DNA of 64,000 bases from Ichthyophis bannanicus (GCA_033557465.1 CM066033.1:17671080-17735079), one strand, 5' to 3'. Shown: positions 10,525-21,970, counted from the first letter of the stretch. Notes: generated by a model from the sequence alone, not told the origin. Numbers and translations: made by a program.

Positions 10525-10663
10525 TTCCTCTGGAGTTGGGGAATGCTCCGGATCTTCTGTCCCAGGACAACGGATCTTTATTGCACCCCAATCCCCAGTC
10601 CCTACATCTCAGGGCCTGCTTACTCAAGGCCTAGAATTCCAAGATCTAGGCCTTTCACAACAA

Positions 10664-10940
10664 GTGAAGGACATTCTTCTGGCTTCCAGAAAACCTTCCA
10701 CAAGATGCTCCTACGCTTTCAAGTGGAAGAGGTTCTCAGTCTGGTGTACTCAAAAAGGGCTTAATCCCCTCTTGGTACCATTAGAGTCCCTTCTGAAGTA
10801 TCTCCTTCACTTATCAGCTTCTGGTCTCAAAACCAATTCTGTTAGAGTCCATCTTAGTGCTATTGCTGCATCTCTTAAACCCTTGGATGGACAACCAATT
10901 TCCTCTCATCCACTTATTTCTAGATTTATGACAGGACTCT
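10664..10940 (+). pseudogene. DIRS-1 tyrosine recombinase, N-terminal half
   Basis: The sequence ILLASRKPSTRCSYAFKWKRF...W and LLKYLLHLSASGLKTNSVRVHLSAI is the SAM-like core-binding half of a phage-integrase-type recombinase. It is disrupted after ISRFMTG by a LINE tail (10933-11238). The corresponding regions of DIRS-3 (44900-45260) and DIRS-4 (54300-54680) are uninterrupted. Confidence 0.8.
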
Positions 10941-11238
10941 TTTTTATTTATTTATTTATACATCTTTTCTATACCGCCACTTCCAGCGATCAGTAGCGGT
11001 TTACAGGTAACATAAACTTTAATAATAGAGTACTATTATTTTACATAGAACAGATTTAGAACAATGAACATTCAAATGTTAAATGTAACTCAAAAAATAC
11101 AATGAGATAACAAGCTACCAACAGTATGTCAACAGTAATAGGATATATTTACATTAAATTACAGTTATTCACATTAGCGACCAGTAATTGCTTTCAAAGA
11201 GTAAGCTTAACTAGGTGAGCAATGTGAATGTGTGTGAA
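10933..11238 (-). mobile_element. LINE 3' end fragment inserted in the recombinase gene
   Basis: It begins TTTTTTATTTATTTATTTAT and CTATACCGCC...GCGGTTTACA, the reversed LINE tail found elsewhere in this window. The recombinase frame is resumed right after it. Imperfect duplications AGATTTATGAC (10922-10932) and AGATTTTATGAC (11239-11250) flank it and fit target-primed reverse transcription. Confidence 0.75.
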
Positions 11239-11983
11239 AGATTTTATGACTCTTCTAACAAAACCTCCCATCAAACCACCTCCGGTGGCATGGGATCTTA
11301 ATCTTGTTCTAGCTCAACTCATGAAGCCACCCTTCGAACCTTTAGCTACTTCGGAACTAAAGTTTCTGTCATGGAAGGTCATTTTCCTAATTGCTATCAC
11401 GTCTGCAAGACGCATTAGTGAACTTCAGGCTTTAGTGGCTGACCCACCTTATACAAGGTTTCATCATGACAAAGTGGTCCTTAGGACCCATCCTCATTTT
11501 CTTCCAAAGGTGGTATCACCTTTTCATTTAAACCAATCAGTTTATCTTCCAGTTTTCTTTCCTAGGCCTCATGCCTCCACTGCGGAAAGAAATCTTCATA
11601 CTTTGGACTGTAAAAGAGCTCTGGCTTTTTATCCCCAAAGGACCCAGTCTCACAGAAAGTCTTCTCAACTTTTTGTGGCTTTTGACTCTAGCTATTTAGG
11701 ACTTCCTGTCACTAAAAGAACCCTCTCTAAATGGATTGCAGATTGTATTTCCTATACCTATCAAAGTAAAGGAATCCCCCTTGAGGGCCATGTCACAGCT
11801 CATAACGTCAGAGCAATGGCAGCCTCAACAGCTAATCTTTGTTCAGTAGCTATTGATGAAATCTGCAAAGCAGCAACTTGTTCTTCTGTACTTACTTTCA
11901 CTGCCCACTATCGTCTAGACAAGGACTCCCGTTGGGATGCCTTGTTTGGTCAAGCTGTTCTCCAACATCTTTTCCATTCTTAG
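11239..11983 (+). pseudogene. DIRS-1 tyrosine recombinase, catalytic half
   Basis: The frame is open from the insertion to TAG at 11981-11983. Residues matching the recombinase family are SARRISELQAL (first catalytic Arg), a middle region with SKWI, AHNVRAMA (His-x-x-Arg box) and FTAHYRLD (candidate catalytic Tyr). In place of the usual Trp in ATWSS this copy has Cys (ATCSS). Such enzymes insert DIRS circles without duplicating the target. Confidence 0.85.
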
Positions 11984-12106
11984 TTCAACTCCTACCCTCC
12001 ATCCACTCCTTGGATGCCTGAGGTCCCTGGGGGGGGAAGCATGGCCCATCTCACATAGATCTGCAACATGCTGGGGTCTTCCCTAGGCATCTTTCAGCTG
12101 GGGAGT

Positions 12107-12208
12107 CCCCATATGTGAAGACTACATTCCTGCTTGTTCCTGGAGATAGCGTAGTTACTCACCTGTAACAGGTGATCTCCGGGAACAGCAGGAATAAGTC
12201 TTCACAAC
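12107..12208. repeat. internal complementary region (circle-junction template) of DIRS-1
   Basis: Positions 12108-12147 are complementary to the left terminus of DIRS-1 (6543-6582). The adjoining bases from GCGTAGTTACTCACC onward correspond to the complement of a right terminus, as shown by the cassette at 12756-13035. The junction lies at about 12147/12148. This is the known DIRS arrangement in which both ends are copied internally so that the ends can be completed during replication. Confidence 0.85.
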
Positions 12209-12415
12209 CCACCCACCTCCCCTAGGAGTTGTCTCTCTCTCTCTCTCTTTCTATTTTTTTCTACTTCTCTCCTTCGTTCTCAGCTTTAAACTCAACTGAA
12301 GTGAGAGAGGTAGATAGGTGGGAAGGCAGCGCCCATGCGTGTGGGCATGCTCCCAAAAGCGTTCCTATTGGACGCTGGGGAGTGTTCCCGTGCAGGCTCC
12401 GTCAGTACCGACGAT

Positions 12416-12753
12416 ACCCAGCTCTTTGGAATTCCCTCCCACATGAATTAAGAGCCCTGAACGACATCAAGGACTTCCGCAAAGCCCTCAAAACCCTCCT
12501 GTTCACAGAATACTATGAGCAAGTAACATAGAGAACCTATGCCCCATCGACACACATAAGGGAGAACTAGGAACCAAGTGATTAAAGTCTATATGTAAGT
12601 CTTGTAGCTCCCCACCCCCCTTTTCATTTATTTGATATACTCCAAATCATTCGCAACCTAAGTTGTTAACAATTAAAACATAAATGGGGAGAGAGGAGAA
12701 GAAACAAAAGCAAAATTATTAGAAATACAGGACAGGGAGCAACTGCAAGGAAA
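12416..12753 (+). mobile_element. LINE 3' end (ORF C-terminus and 3' UTR)
   Basis: The frame from about 12423 reads WNSLPHELRALNDIKDF then RKALKTLLFTEYYEQ and stops at 12529-12531. This is the same C-terminus as in LINE-B (33350-33200) and LINE-C (about 34400-34330). Then follows an AT-rich 3' part to about 12753. It abuts the truncated right repeat of DIRS-1 directly. Confidence 0.75.
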
Positions 12754-13035
12754 GCGTAGTTACTCACCTGTAACAGGTGATCTCCGGGAACAGCAGGAAT
12801 AAGTCTTCACATATGGGTATCGGCGGTACTGACGGAGCCCGCGCGGGAATGCTCCCCAGCGTCCAATAGGAACGCTTTTGGGAGCATGCCCACACGCCTG
12901 CGCGCTGCCTTCCCACCTATCTACCTCTCTCACTTCAGTTGAGAGAGAGAGAGACAACTCCTAGGGGAGGTGGGTGGGTTGTGAAGACGTATTCCTGCTG
13001 TTCCCGGAGATCACCTGTTACAGGTGAGTAACTAC
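12754..13035 (-). mobile_element. inverted DIRS 3'-terminal cassette
   Basis: A 56-base arm at 12756-12811 (GTAGTTACTCACCTGTAACA...) is repeated as its complement at 12980-13035 with one mismatch noticed. Between them lie the DIRS-1-type right repeat (CCCAGCGTCCAATAGGAA) and CT-rich spacer. Read on the minus strand it equals the segment 12148 to the missing right end of DIRS-1. I infer that it is the terminal module of another copy of the same DIRS family in opposite orientation. Confidence 0.75.
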
Positions 13036-13039
13036 AGTC

Positions 13040-14040
13040 GAAGCCTCCCAAACAGCTCACTTCTAGTGATAGTCCCCCCTCAACCCCATTACCAATGCTA
13101 GGCTCCCCTAATCAGCCCATTATCAGTCCTGCTCCCCTAATCAGCCCATTACCAGTCCTACCCCCCCCCCCCATCAGCCCATTACCAGTCCTAGCCTCCT
13201 CTAATCATCCCATTTCCAGTCCTAACCTCACCGATCAGCTCATTTTCAATGTTAGCCCCCCATCAGTCCATTGCCAGTCCTACCCCACCCCGTCAGCCCA
13301 TTACCAGTCCTAGCCTCCCCTAATCAGCTCATTTCCAGTGCTAGTCCCCCTTCAACCCCATTACCAGTGCTAGGCTCCCCTAATCAGCCCATTACCAGTC
13401 CCCCCCCCCTTGATCAGTCCATTCCCAGTGCTAGCCTTCCCTAATCAACCCATTACCAGTCCTAGCCCCTCCTCGCCGGCCCATTACCAGTGCTAGCTCC
13501 CCCATCGGCCCATTAAAATCCTAACCCGCACTGTCTCTCCCCTCTGTCCAGCATTTATCCCCTGTCTGTCCAGTATGTCCCCCTGTCTCTCCCCTTTGTC
13601 CATGTCAGCCCCCTCCCTCCCTCCCTCCCTCCATGTCAGCCCCCCACTGTCCATGTCAGCCCCCTTCCCTCCCTCCATGTCAGCCCCCTCTGTCCATGTC
13701 AGCCCCCCTCCCTCCCTCCATGTTAGCCCCGCTCTGTCCATGTCAGCCCCCCTTCCCCCCATGTCTGCCTCCTTCTGCAGCCGCGGCTCCCTGTCTCTTA
13801 GGGAACCGCGGCTATGCTTGTGAAGCCGGTGCGGAGCCTTTCTGTCTCTAAACAGGCTCCAAAGGAAGTGGTAAACAATGCTGCACGGAGCCCATCGAGA
13901 GACAGAAAAGCTCCACAACGGTTTTACAGGCATAGCCATGGTTCCCTAAGAGGCATGGAGCCGCGGCTGCATTAGAAGGGAGGCGGTGAGTTTGGACTCG
14001 GCAGCGGCAGCAACTTGTGTGTAGCCATCCTCGGTGTGTA
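13040..14040 (-). mobile_element. inverted partial copy of the minisatellite hAT element
   Basis: Reverse-complemented array B (13040-13500), then array A (13560-13770), then the shortened hairpin (13817-13925) and 'GGCAGCGGCAGCAACTTGTG' match 3500 down to about 2190 of the + copy. The terminal inverted repeat is not reached; a LINE tail begins at about 14069. Long proline-rich frames here are artefacts of the repeats. Confidence 0.8.
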
Positions 14041-14068
14041 GAATAGGGTTTATTTTAAAATCAGGATT

Positions 14069-14500
14069 TTATTTATTTATTTAGAAGGATTTAGTATACC
14101 GCTTTATCATTAAATCAAACTTAACAACTCAAAATAAACAAAAAAAAATTCTCACAGCCATTACCTACGATTATAGATAAACTACATAACTAGAAAACAA
14201 AATAGGCTTATGAGAAATAGCCCATATCAAGGAGAGAAAGGCTAAAACATTTTAAAACACAAAAATCATAAAAACAGAGGATACACCTCAAAAAATAACA
14301 GTGGTCAATACTAATCGGTCCACATTTCCAGCTCAAGATCTAAAAACTAAGCAATACTGTTGCAAATCAGAAAATTTTCTAAATGCATAGGTTCCATAAA
14401 GATATAATTATTCCTGTAAAATGAAACAAGATATTTACAAGGGAACCTTAGAAAAGCGTACAACCAGCACCTTAGCACTTTTAGTCAGCAAAAGGGGTGG
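14069..14500 (-). mobile_element. LINE 3' end fragment
   Basis: It begins with ATTTTATTTATTTATTTAG and TAGTATACCGCTTTATCATT and continues AT-rich, as do the other reversed LINE tails in this window. Its right border is unclear. From about 14500 to 15130 I see no recognisable element or gene, only AT-rich sequence with short random frames. Confidence 0.55.
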
Positions 14501-15129
14501 GGGGAGGAGGAGGTTAGCTGTTGCCTCAGACTGTAGACCTCTGCAATTGGTTAAAACATCCTGATTTTGATTTAAATTATGGCAGTTCAGTTGCTGGCTG
14601 CTTCTTGCTTTTGGATAGAAAAACTTTAGAATTGGGCTTCAGTTGTCCTCTAGAGTTCCAGTCCTTGGACTCAGACTTAAAAAAAGCAGAAAGGATTTAT
14701 TCTGTCCTAGCTCTGGGTCAGAATTCAGAGGGAAAATATTCTGCATTTCTTGACAAACAAAATTACAATCCAAACTGTGAGATCTAATCATAAGTAAATT
14801 AAAGAAAAGCAGGATTTTTCCAGGATTTAGATGGAGCTGGACCTGCATCTGGATCCTAAGAATTTATAGTATAACATTCACAAAAATCACTGGATTTAAG
14901 TTACCAAATTGACCATTTTAGCTGGGTTAGAAAACAAAACAAAACTGCCTTGGTTACTCTTGTCAGCCAGCAGTATAAATTGTTAATTTACATATTTACC
15001 AGTTTACTTTAATTGCGGATTTATTTTGGATGATATTATTCAATGGTTCTATTTCTGTATTTGATTTGCTTTGGTAAATATTGTATTTTTTGTGAGTTGT
15101 TTCTTGTTCACGTATTTGTTTACATTTAT

Positions 15130-16640
15130 TCTGAACACAGTGCATTACACAGAACAATACACCAAATTAATGCATGCAAGAAGCAATATCACACCGACTT
15201 AATAATGACATCCCTTAACAAACCATGGGAGTTATTCAAAAATTGTTTGCTTCTTCACCAAAGACTGGCCTTCGCGCAATGAGGAAGACATGATTGACCC
15301 ACTTCTCATAGCAGACTCCCTCAAACTTAAATTCAAGCTCAACCCAGAAATATCTCCATCCTTCGCAATAGACACACCATCCACGATCCCCTCCTCGGAC
15401 CTTTGGTGATTCTTCCATGTGCCTTCACTAGAACACCTGGGGAAGATAATAATGAGTATGAACACAACCATGTCACCCCTAGACTCTTGCCTGATCTCCT
15501 GGATTAAGATCATGATTAAGCAACTCTGCCCTATTCTACAGAACATCATGCAGCTCTCTCTCAGTCATGGATGAGTACCTACCATACTCAAATATGCAAC
15601 AGTTTGACCAGTCTTAAAAAATACAAGTGCTGACCCCAAGGATCCAAACAGGATTATATTGATAACCATTCTCCACCTGGCCAAAACCAACACAGCTTCA
15701 AACCCCAACACAGTGTGGAAACACTTTTCACCTCACTCTTAGACAACCTTCTGCTAGGTCTAGATAAAATTAAAAGTGTATTCCTTCTCATATTTAAGGA
15801 TATCACAGCAGCCTTCGATTCAATTAAACAATATCATACTGAGATGGCTACAGGAAATGGGGCTCCATGGCATTACCCTGAAATGGTTCAGGGCCTTTCT
15901 GACATAATAGATCATCCACAGGGCTTCCCACAAGGATCGGCTCTCTCAGCCATCATCTTTAATATTTACATCCAGCCTCTACGTAAAATCATCAATCGCT
16001 ACAAGATACAATATAGAATTTATGCTGATGACATCATGGTCTTTGCCTCTTTTAACATAGGTCAACTCGATCTCTCTAATCAAATGGCATGCTTGAAAGC
16101 AATGGCGGACTGGCTACAAGAACAAAACCTTAATATAAACTACAAGAAAAATGAAGCACTCTTTGTGACCAGGAACACATCCTTTACCCCACTGGGGCCC
16201 CTCAAATTCCTGCATAACGATATAAGAGTTAAAGAATATGTAACTGGATCGGAAACTAATCATTTCAAATACATATTTCCAGATCCACAAAAGCAGCGTA
16301 CTTCAAGCTAAATATAGTGCTAAGGCTCAAACCACTACTTGACCAGACACACTTTTGCACAGGGTGTCAGGCCATGATTATGCCAATAATAGACTATTGT
16401 AATGTGATATATCAAGGACTCCCAAAACAAGCCACGTTTCCGTTACAACTAGTACAGAACACAACTGCTCCAATAATTACAGGAATTGCGAGAAATGATC
16501 ATATTACTCCAACTTTGAAGCAGCTCCACTGTTTGCCGATGGACTCCCGCACCATGTACAAATTATTACTCATAATCTTCAAGATCACCCAACAGTTATA
16601 CCTAGAATCACTTCAGTCGCTGGTCACCAAGGAGCGCAGA
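15130..16640 (+). mobile_element. LINE-A, truncated LINE with RT remnant
   Basis: It enters in the endonuclease-RT linker (CKKQYHTDLIMTSLNKPWELF, compare the LINE-C linker RKQYHSDILKRSLNKPHDLF). The RT follows at 15715-16311, with DITAAFDSI, GFPQGSALSAIIFNIYIQPL and the active-site box YADDIMVF, and then the C-terminal region 16317-16620. There are frame breaks between about 15290 and 15715 and at 16311, and no 3' tail. The motifs place it with Jockey-superfamily LINEs (L2/CR1/Rex1). An old, dead copy. Confidence 0.85.
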
Positions 16641-17099
16641 AGGGAGGCACCTCCTGCAGGCACAAGGCAGCACAAAGGAGCAGGAGAGCCATGCCACTGG
16701 AGGAAAGTGCTTTATTAATAACAGCCCCGGCGAGCTTAACAGAGCTGCGAGAGGGAAACTCTCCCTTCACAGCTCTGAAAGCCACGCCGAGGAGAGTGAT
16801 TGAGGTGGGCTCTGCCGGGCAGGCCGTGGGGGGGGGGGGGGGCCGCAGGAGACACTTGACTGCGGGAGACACGTGATTCTGCCGATGCCAAGGCGGCGGC
16901 AGCAGCAGAAGCAACAAGTTTCTTTGTTCTCTTTAAGTAGCTGATGGGCAGAATGTTGTTAGCACAGGGCCCCCTGAAACCCGGGGCCCTGTGCAAACAA
17001 CATTCTTGCTCAATGGATGGGCTGGCCCTGCGCATGCGGTGCCACACCAGCTAAGAGATGCAGGTCCACTTACTGTGTGAAATATAAAGACAGCGCAAA

Positions 17100-18300
17100 G
17101 TTCAATCATTAAATTAAAAATAAAATTATTTTTTTACTTTTGTTGTCTGACAATTTTCGATCATGTTAGTCCCGATCTGAGGTTCCTGTTTTTCCTCTGT
17201 CTTTTCTTGGCTCTCTTTCTATGGTCTATAGTCCATCTGCCATTTCTGGTCTCTCCTTTTGTTTTCTTTGTTTTCTTCGATCAGCCTTTTCCCAGTCCCA
17301 GTAACCCTCCCAGTATCAGCCCCCTTTACAGCCTCCCCTCCCAGTGTGAACCCCCTTGCATTCCCAACACTGCCACTGGTGTCTATTGCCTTCTAGTCCC
17401 CCTCCTCCATCGTCCAGCCCCTTCTAGTCCAAATACCATCCCAGGTATCAGCGAACCTCCAGTCCCAGAGCCTCCTCCCATGTCAGTTCCCTTCCAGTCA
17501 CCTCTGTCCATCCCCCTTCCAGTCCCATCCCCAAGTGTCAGCTCCCTTCCAGCTCCCCCACCCGCCGTGTCTGCTCCCTTCCAGTTCCCTGCAGTGTCTG
17601 CTCTCTTGTAGCCCCCCATGTCTGCTCCCTTTCAGCTCCCCCAGTGTCTGCTCCCTTGTAGCCCCACATGTCTGCTCCCTTCCAGCTCCCCAGTGTCTGC
17701 TCCCTTGTAGCCCCCATGTCTGCTCCCTTCCAGCTCCCCCAGTGTTTACTCCCTTTCAGCTTCCCCCCCCCCCCGCGTCTGCACCCTTCCAGCTCACCCC
17801 CCCGTGTCTTCTCCCTTCCTGCTCCCTGCAGTGTCTGCTCTCTTGTAGCCCCCATGTCTACTCCCTTCCAGCTTCCCCCCACCCTGTGTCTGCTCCCTTC
17901 TGGCCCCTTTCCTCCTCTCCTTAACTCATCCTTCAAAAAGCGAAAGCAGCTGTGGGAACATTTCTCTGTTACCGCCACTCTGCTCTCTTTTAAACTGCTG
18001 GATGGCAGAGCTTCCAGCAGTAACAAGCATTTCCTGTTTCTCAGAAAATGATTATTACTGCCTTTGGAAACTCCGAGACCCAACGGTCTAAAAGAGAGAA
18101 GAGCTGTGGGAACAGAGAAATGTTCTGGCGACTGCTTTCTTTTTTTTTGAAGCGGTGGTGGCGGGCGACTGGTGCCGGCACCCTCCTGCAGCGCTTACCC
18201 GGCTTACCAGGTAGTGCTGGCCCTGGGGTGGGGGAGGGGGGGCAGGGAAGGCTTGGGTGCTGAGAGACAGCTGTGATTGGAGTGAGAGAGCTGAGGAGTT
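17100..18300 (-). mobile_element. second inverted copy of the minisatellite hAT family
   Basis: 17105-17250 is the reverse complement of about 6200-6050 (shared ACTTTTGTTGTCTGAC and GTCCCGATCTGAGG). Then come diverged minisatellite units of the TGTCTGCTCCCTTCCAGCTC type (17570-17905) and an inverted pair with arms around 17939-17985 and 18090-18140. Neither terminal repeat is intact. Between LINE-A and this copy (16640-17100) I recognise only a G-run (about 16829) and GC-rich sequence. Confidence 0.65.
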
Positions 18301-18719
18301 AGGCTTTATGATGGAAAAATTCTGCACAAAACTATATGAATAAAACATGCAGAATTTAAAATACTGTGAGCAACGTTTCTCAATTTTTGTGTGGAATTTT
18401 ACATTTTTTTACACAGAACTCCACCAGGTGTAAACAAGAATACTTTGATTTTCTTTTTCCCTATGGGTAGTATTTTATGGTCCTGAATGAATAAAATAGC
18501 TGGAATTGAGATCCTATTGTAAGTCACAAAGAAGGTCAGATATAATTTTATTGCTCATCTCAAAATGATTGGTTTTCAGCTGTATAGCAGCAGCAGATTG
18601 TCTGGTGTAGCAGCAACTTAAACACTGCTCTTACTTCCCTCTGCTGCCTGAGACACTGCCTCTATCTGCCATCTCTGCAGATCCACCTTAAGGAGGCGGG
18701 CTCCTACATTATGATGTCA

Positions 18720-18978
18720 CGGCAGGATACTGAGCATGCTCTACCCTGTTTGCTTCCTCTAGTTACTTACAGTGTCTGCTAAGTTTGCAAGAGAAGGAAA
18801 GACTTGTATTAGAAGCAGGAACTTCCTGTTTCCCCAGGACAGGAAATCCCTGCAAGCCCCAGCCCCTGATCTGCAAATGGGAGAGAAGGGACTACGTGAG
18901 ACCCTTAGGAATTAGTCCAGCGTCTTTCTGCCTTATTCATCCTTCCATTAACAGGGAATTCTTCTCAGCAGCCTGAGA
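18720..18978 (+). promoter_or_regulatory. probable 5' leader of the KRAB zinc-finger gene
   Basis: The stretch just upstream of the first coding exon, from about 18720 (CTCTACCCTGTTTGCTTCCTC) to 18978, lacks repeats and carries no in-frame start that would compete. I infer that it contains the transcription start and 5' UTR. No TATA box is evident. From 18300 to 18720 I recognise no element. Confidence 0.4.
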
Positions 18979-19026
18979 ATGCAGAAGGAAAACAGGAGGG
19001 AAATGTCTGCCTTGGGTTCTGATAAG
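18979..19026 (+). CDS. KRAB zinc-finger gene, coding exon 1
   Basis: ATG at 18979, or more likely the in-frame ATG at 19003 (start of MSALGSDK), leads to the donor AAG|GTAAGA at 19026/19027. The exon ends on a complete codon (phase 0), which is exactly what exon 2 needs. It encodes a short N-terminal lead of 8-16 residues before the KRAB box, as is usual in KRAB zinc-finger proteins. Which ATG is used cannot be decided here. No other gene starts in the neighbourhood. Confidence 0.7.
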
Positions 19027-19784
19027 GTAAGAATTGTTTATTCTCCTCTTCTGCACAGGGCATCAGCATTTCAAAAAAACGTTTGCAAATGCTGCTCTTG
19101 CAACTTTCCTTCCTTGACCTTGCTGCAGGAACTTTGTGTTAGAGCTCAGAGCAGTTTTCTAATGCAAGATTAATGTTCCCAAAATATACATTAACAATAT
19201 GTAATGCTAAATAGCTGTGTGCAAAAGAAGACAGAGGGTGGAAGACATATGTGCACATGGGTTTGAACTACTTGCAGCCAGAAGCAAAAAGGTCAGATAG
19301 CTCAAAGAGGCTCATTCACCTGCCTGAAACTCCCTGATCCTAAAGATCCCAACAGCCCTCACCCTGACTCCTCTAAAAAACATCACTGGTGGCCTGGTAA
19401 CCTGGTGGCCCTGGTCCCCCACCCCCTGAACTCTAAAAAAAAATTCCATAAACTAGTGACCCTTAGCTCCCCCACCCCAGAACCCCACAAAAAAAATTGG
19501 TTTACCAAGAGACCACTACAAAACCCCCAACCCCTGGCACTCTGCAGTCCCTCCCCTCTAGTATCTCTGATCCTCCCATCCTGGTATCTTTTTCATAGGG
19601 AGGCAGGAGTGATGCCTACATGTTCCTGCCTCTGCACCACCATCCTGGAAAATGGCAGCACCTGACCCCATGAAGGGCATCCTGGGACGTACGTTGTGTG
19701 GTTATTCTGCCAAATAAGGCAGAATCCATGCCCTGTGCTGCTCTTTCAACTTTTTCTCCTCTTTCCCAGTTTGTCTTTTTCTGA

Positions 19785-19915
19785 AATGGAGGAATAGCCT
19801 ACTAGTTAGAGCAGCAAGATAATATACAGAATTCAAATCCTGCTTTCCTGCAGACAATCCATGTGATCTTGGGCAAGTTCCTTCACCCTTAAGGATCTGT
19901 TTACAAAGCTGTGAT
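19785..19915 (+). mobile_element. tRNA-derived SINE (MIR/CORE-like)
   Basis: It has the layout of a pol III SINE: an A-box-like TAGTTAGAGCAG (about 19802), a B-box-like ATTCAAATCC (about 19832), and then GATCTTGGGCAAGTTCCTTCACCCTT (about 19866-19892), a block well known from MIR-type SINEs. It lies in intron 1 of the KRAB gene. No target duplication could be defined. Confidence 0.65.
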
Positions 19916-20249
19916 AAAATAGCAGGTTTTTACAGTTATTATCACAGAATACTTACTGGAGGATTTACTAACCTGCAGCACCTGAATACCTGTCAAAAAA
20001 TGTCAAAGTGACTGAAATACAGAGGACATGGGGAAAGGAGAAGGTGCTGTGGGTCATCATAGAAAAGGGAAATGGCAACTCCATATGTGCATGTCTGCTT
20101 CCCTGACCTCTGTCTCAGATGGAGGAACTGGACAGAGATCTGTCTGAAGGCAGCTAAAAGTTGGGAATGAAGGGATAAGTGTCATTGGTAGAAAACTTTC
20201 ACATGCCAGACTGTATTGGAGTACTCTGTCTGCAAAATTGATAGTTGCA

Positions 20250-20297
20250 TGGGATGGGGATGGGGATGGGGATGGGGATGGGGGGGGGGGGGGGGTG
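20250..20297 (+). repeat. simple repeat (GGGGAT)n and poly-G
   Basis: Four to five GGGGAT units run into an uninterrupted G-run of about 17 bases in intron 1. The repeat may be polymorphic in length and could form a G-quadruplex. Nothing else is recognised in the flanking 300 bases. Confidence 0.9.
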
Positions 20298-20487
20298 GTA
20301 GCCCTTACTGACAGGCTGCCAGGGATTTGTGAGAATAGGCAGGGGGTGCTATTTTTAATTGACACATCCCTGGCTTCTTCAGTAGATGGTGGGCTTTGGA
20401 TTGGGCTCAGTTATCCTGCATTAATTTGGCCCAGAAAGCATGATGTTTCCAGCTGCATTAATGCATGTAAAAGTGCTGCTGAATTTC

Positions 20488-20830
20488 CTAACCTGAAGAC
20501 CGGATACTCCAATCGATGTCTAGCAGGTTACAGTTTCCTGCCAATAACACGTCCTCCTTAATGCCCACCTTTTGTGTGTCATCAGTCATATCTTTGTGCA
20601 GTTCCTCCATCTGATTTGCAGATCTGTAGATCACATGAATGCACACAGGGGTACTATGGCTTCTTTCTGTTGCATCCCACAGTGCTTCCTGTGCCCTCTG
20701 CATTTCATCCACTTTGATACTGTTTTTGACTTAAAGAGCTACTCTTTTCCTTTTGCTACCATCTTTGTCTTGAGCATATTATAACCTGAGACGGCTTTAT
20801 CCCATTCATGAGAGTCGCTAATCCACTTCT
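20488..20830 (-). pseudogene. possible LINE endonuclease relic
   Basis: On the minus strand a 74-residue frame (20712-20488) reads ...VIYRSANQMEEL... and ends LLAGNCNLLDIDWS. The last part resembles the 'GDFN-P-DW' block of apurinic endonuclease domains in non-LTR retrotransposons. Only this fragment is recognisable and the rest is decayed. It could also be an unrelated intron sequence. Confidence 0.35.
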
Positions 20831-21242
20831 CTGTAATAATGCACTTTCTTAGACTGTCTCTCTCAGACACACACGAACACAGACACAGACACACTTTTAC
20901 ACTCCGTCTCTTTGTCTGACTCTCAGACGCTTTCTTACTCTCTCTCCAGGTCTGACCCCAGCACTTTCCACTTTCCTGTCTTCAGTCTCCAACCCACCAG
21001 CCTCCATCACCCCTTCAGCAGTTGTTGCCACCCCTTTCCAACCCACATAGGCTAGTGCCATATGTTCTATCCAATTGCTCATAAAGGCAGGAGGTGTGAT
21101 TTCCAGAGTTTCTCTGGGGACCAGGCAATCTAAACAAAATACTGGATATTTAGGAGAAAGGAGCTTGCTAATCTCACTGGCAAATTCTATTCCACACACA
21201 CCAGAATGAAAGTGCAGCTGAGTGTCCTGTTTGCTGTTCCAG

Positions 21243-21369
21243 GCATCGGTCACATTCAGGGACGTCGCTGCTTACTTCTCAGAAGTGGAGTGGGGCATTC
21301 TGGGAGAAGGGCAGCAGGAGCTGTACAAGAAGGTTATCAAGGAGATTCACGGCATTCTGATATCACAAG
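21243..21369 (+). CDS. KRAB zinc-finger gene, KRAB A-box exon
   Basis: The acceptor CTGTTTGCTGTTCCAG precedes 21243; the donor CAAG|GTAAAT follows at 21369/21370. The 127-nt exon starts in phase 0 and ends after one base of a codon. It encodes a complete KRAB A box: VTFRDVAAYFSEVEW, then E..QQELYKKVI, then ILISQ. The D-V...E-W...L pattern is the surface known to recruit TRIM28/KAP1 for heterochromatin silencing in mammals. Here the first Glu of the usual E-E-W is replaced by Val (EVEW). KRAB proteins commonly target transposable elements, notable given the TE load of this locus. Confidence 0.93.
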
Positions 21370-21970
21370 GTAAATCTGCTCATCTAGCGTCTGCCATGTA
21401 CAGACTCATTGCGAGATGTGTGTTCCCATTTTATCAAGACAGGAAAAATCCCAGGTATCAGGCCCCAGAGACCCCTGAAATTTAGAGCCTGGCTTGTGAT
21501 TCCATCTCATATCCAGCAGGAGGTGCTGGTGCTCTCTGGGAGCCAGTGACAGACTCCACTGCTGCAGGCTCTGCAAACGATGTAGCTCAGTGCTGTAAGA
21601 TCAGATGTAAACCATAAACTAGAGGATTCATACAAGACCATCTGGAGTTTGTCTCCCTTTCCTGGGCAAAGACATGTGGCTCAGGAGAGCAGGAGGGAGG
21701 ATTTACCTCTCAGACTCCTTTCTGAGAACTCCAGCTCCTACATAAGGCAGTAACCAGATATCACAGAGAAGAACAGAAATGACTGCACCAGAAAACCTCC
21801 AAGCTTTAATCTTGCAATTGCCTCATCTCACCCAGGCTTTGTCAGAGAAATACAACCAACCCAAAGATATATAACACACACACCTTCATGCCCACACACT
21901 GAAACACTGCTTCATCAGAACAGTTCTATGAGTCAAATTTAAATGTAGTTTTCATATTTCTTATTTACAG

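Larger units (their letters stand above)
6542..12415 (+). mobile_element. DIRS-1, DIRS-type tyrosine-recombinase retrotransposon
   Basis: The order is left inverted repeat (6543-6715), Gag-like region, RT, RNase H, methyltransferase-like domain, tyrosine recombinase, internal complementary region (12107-12208) and right inverted repeat (12290-12411). The inverted repeats share 'CCCAGCGTCCAATAGGAA' and its complement. There are no LTRs and no visible target duplication, as known for DIRS elements. The right end is cut off near 12415 and replaced by a LINE tail. The coding regions carry several stops and frameshifts and one LINE insertion, so this copy is dead. Confidence 0.9.

Noticed and set aside
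15232..15549. Minus-strand frame opposite LINE-A
   Set aside because: It has no similarity to known families and lies antisense to recognisable LINE linker sequence.
19800..19845. A functional tRNA gene
   Set aside because: Only A- and B-box-like segments exist. There is no cloverleaf, and the SINE body follows directly.
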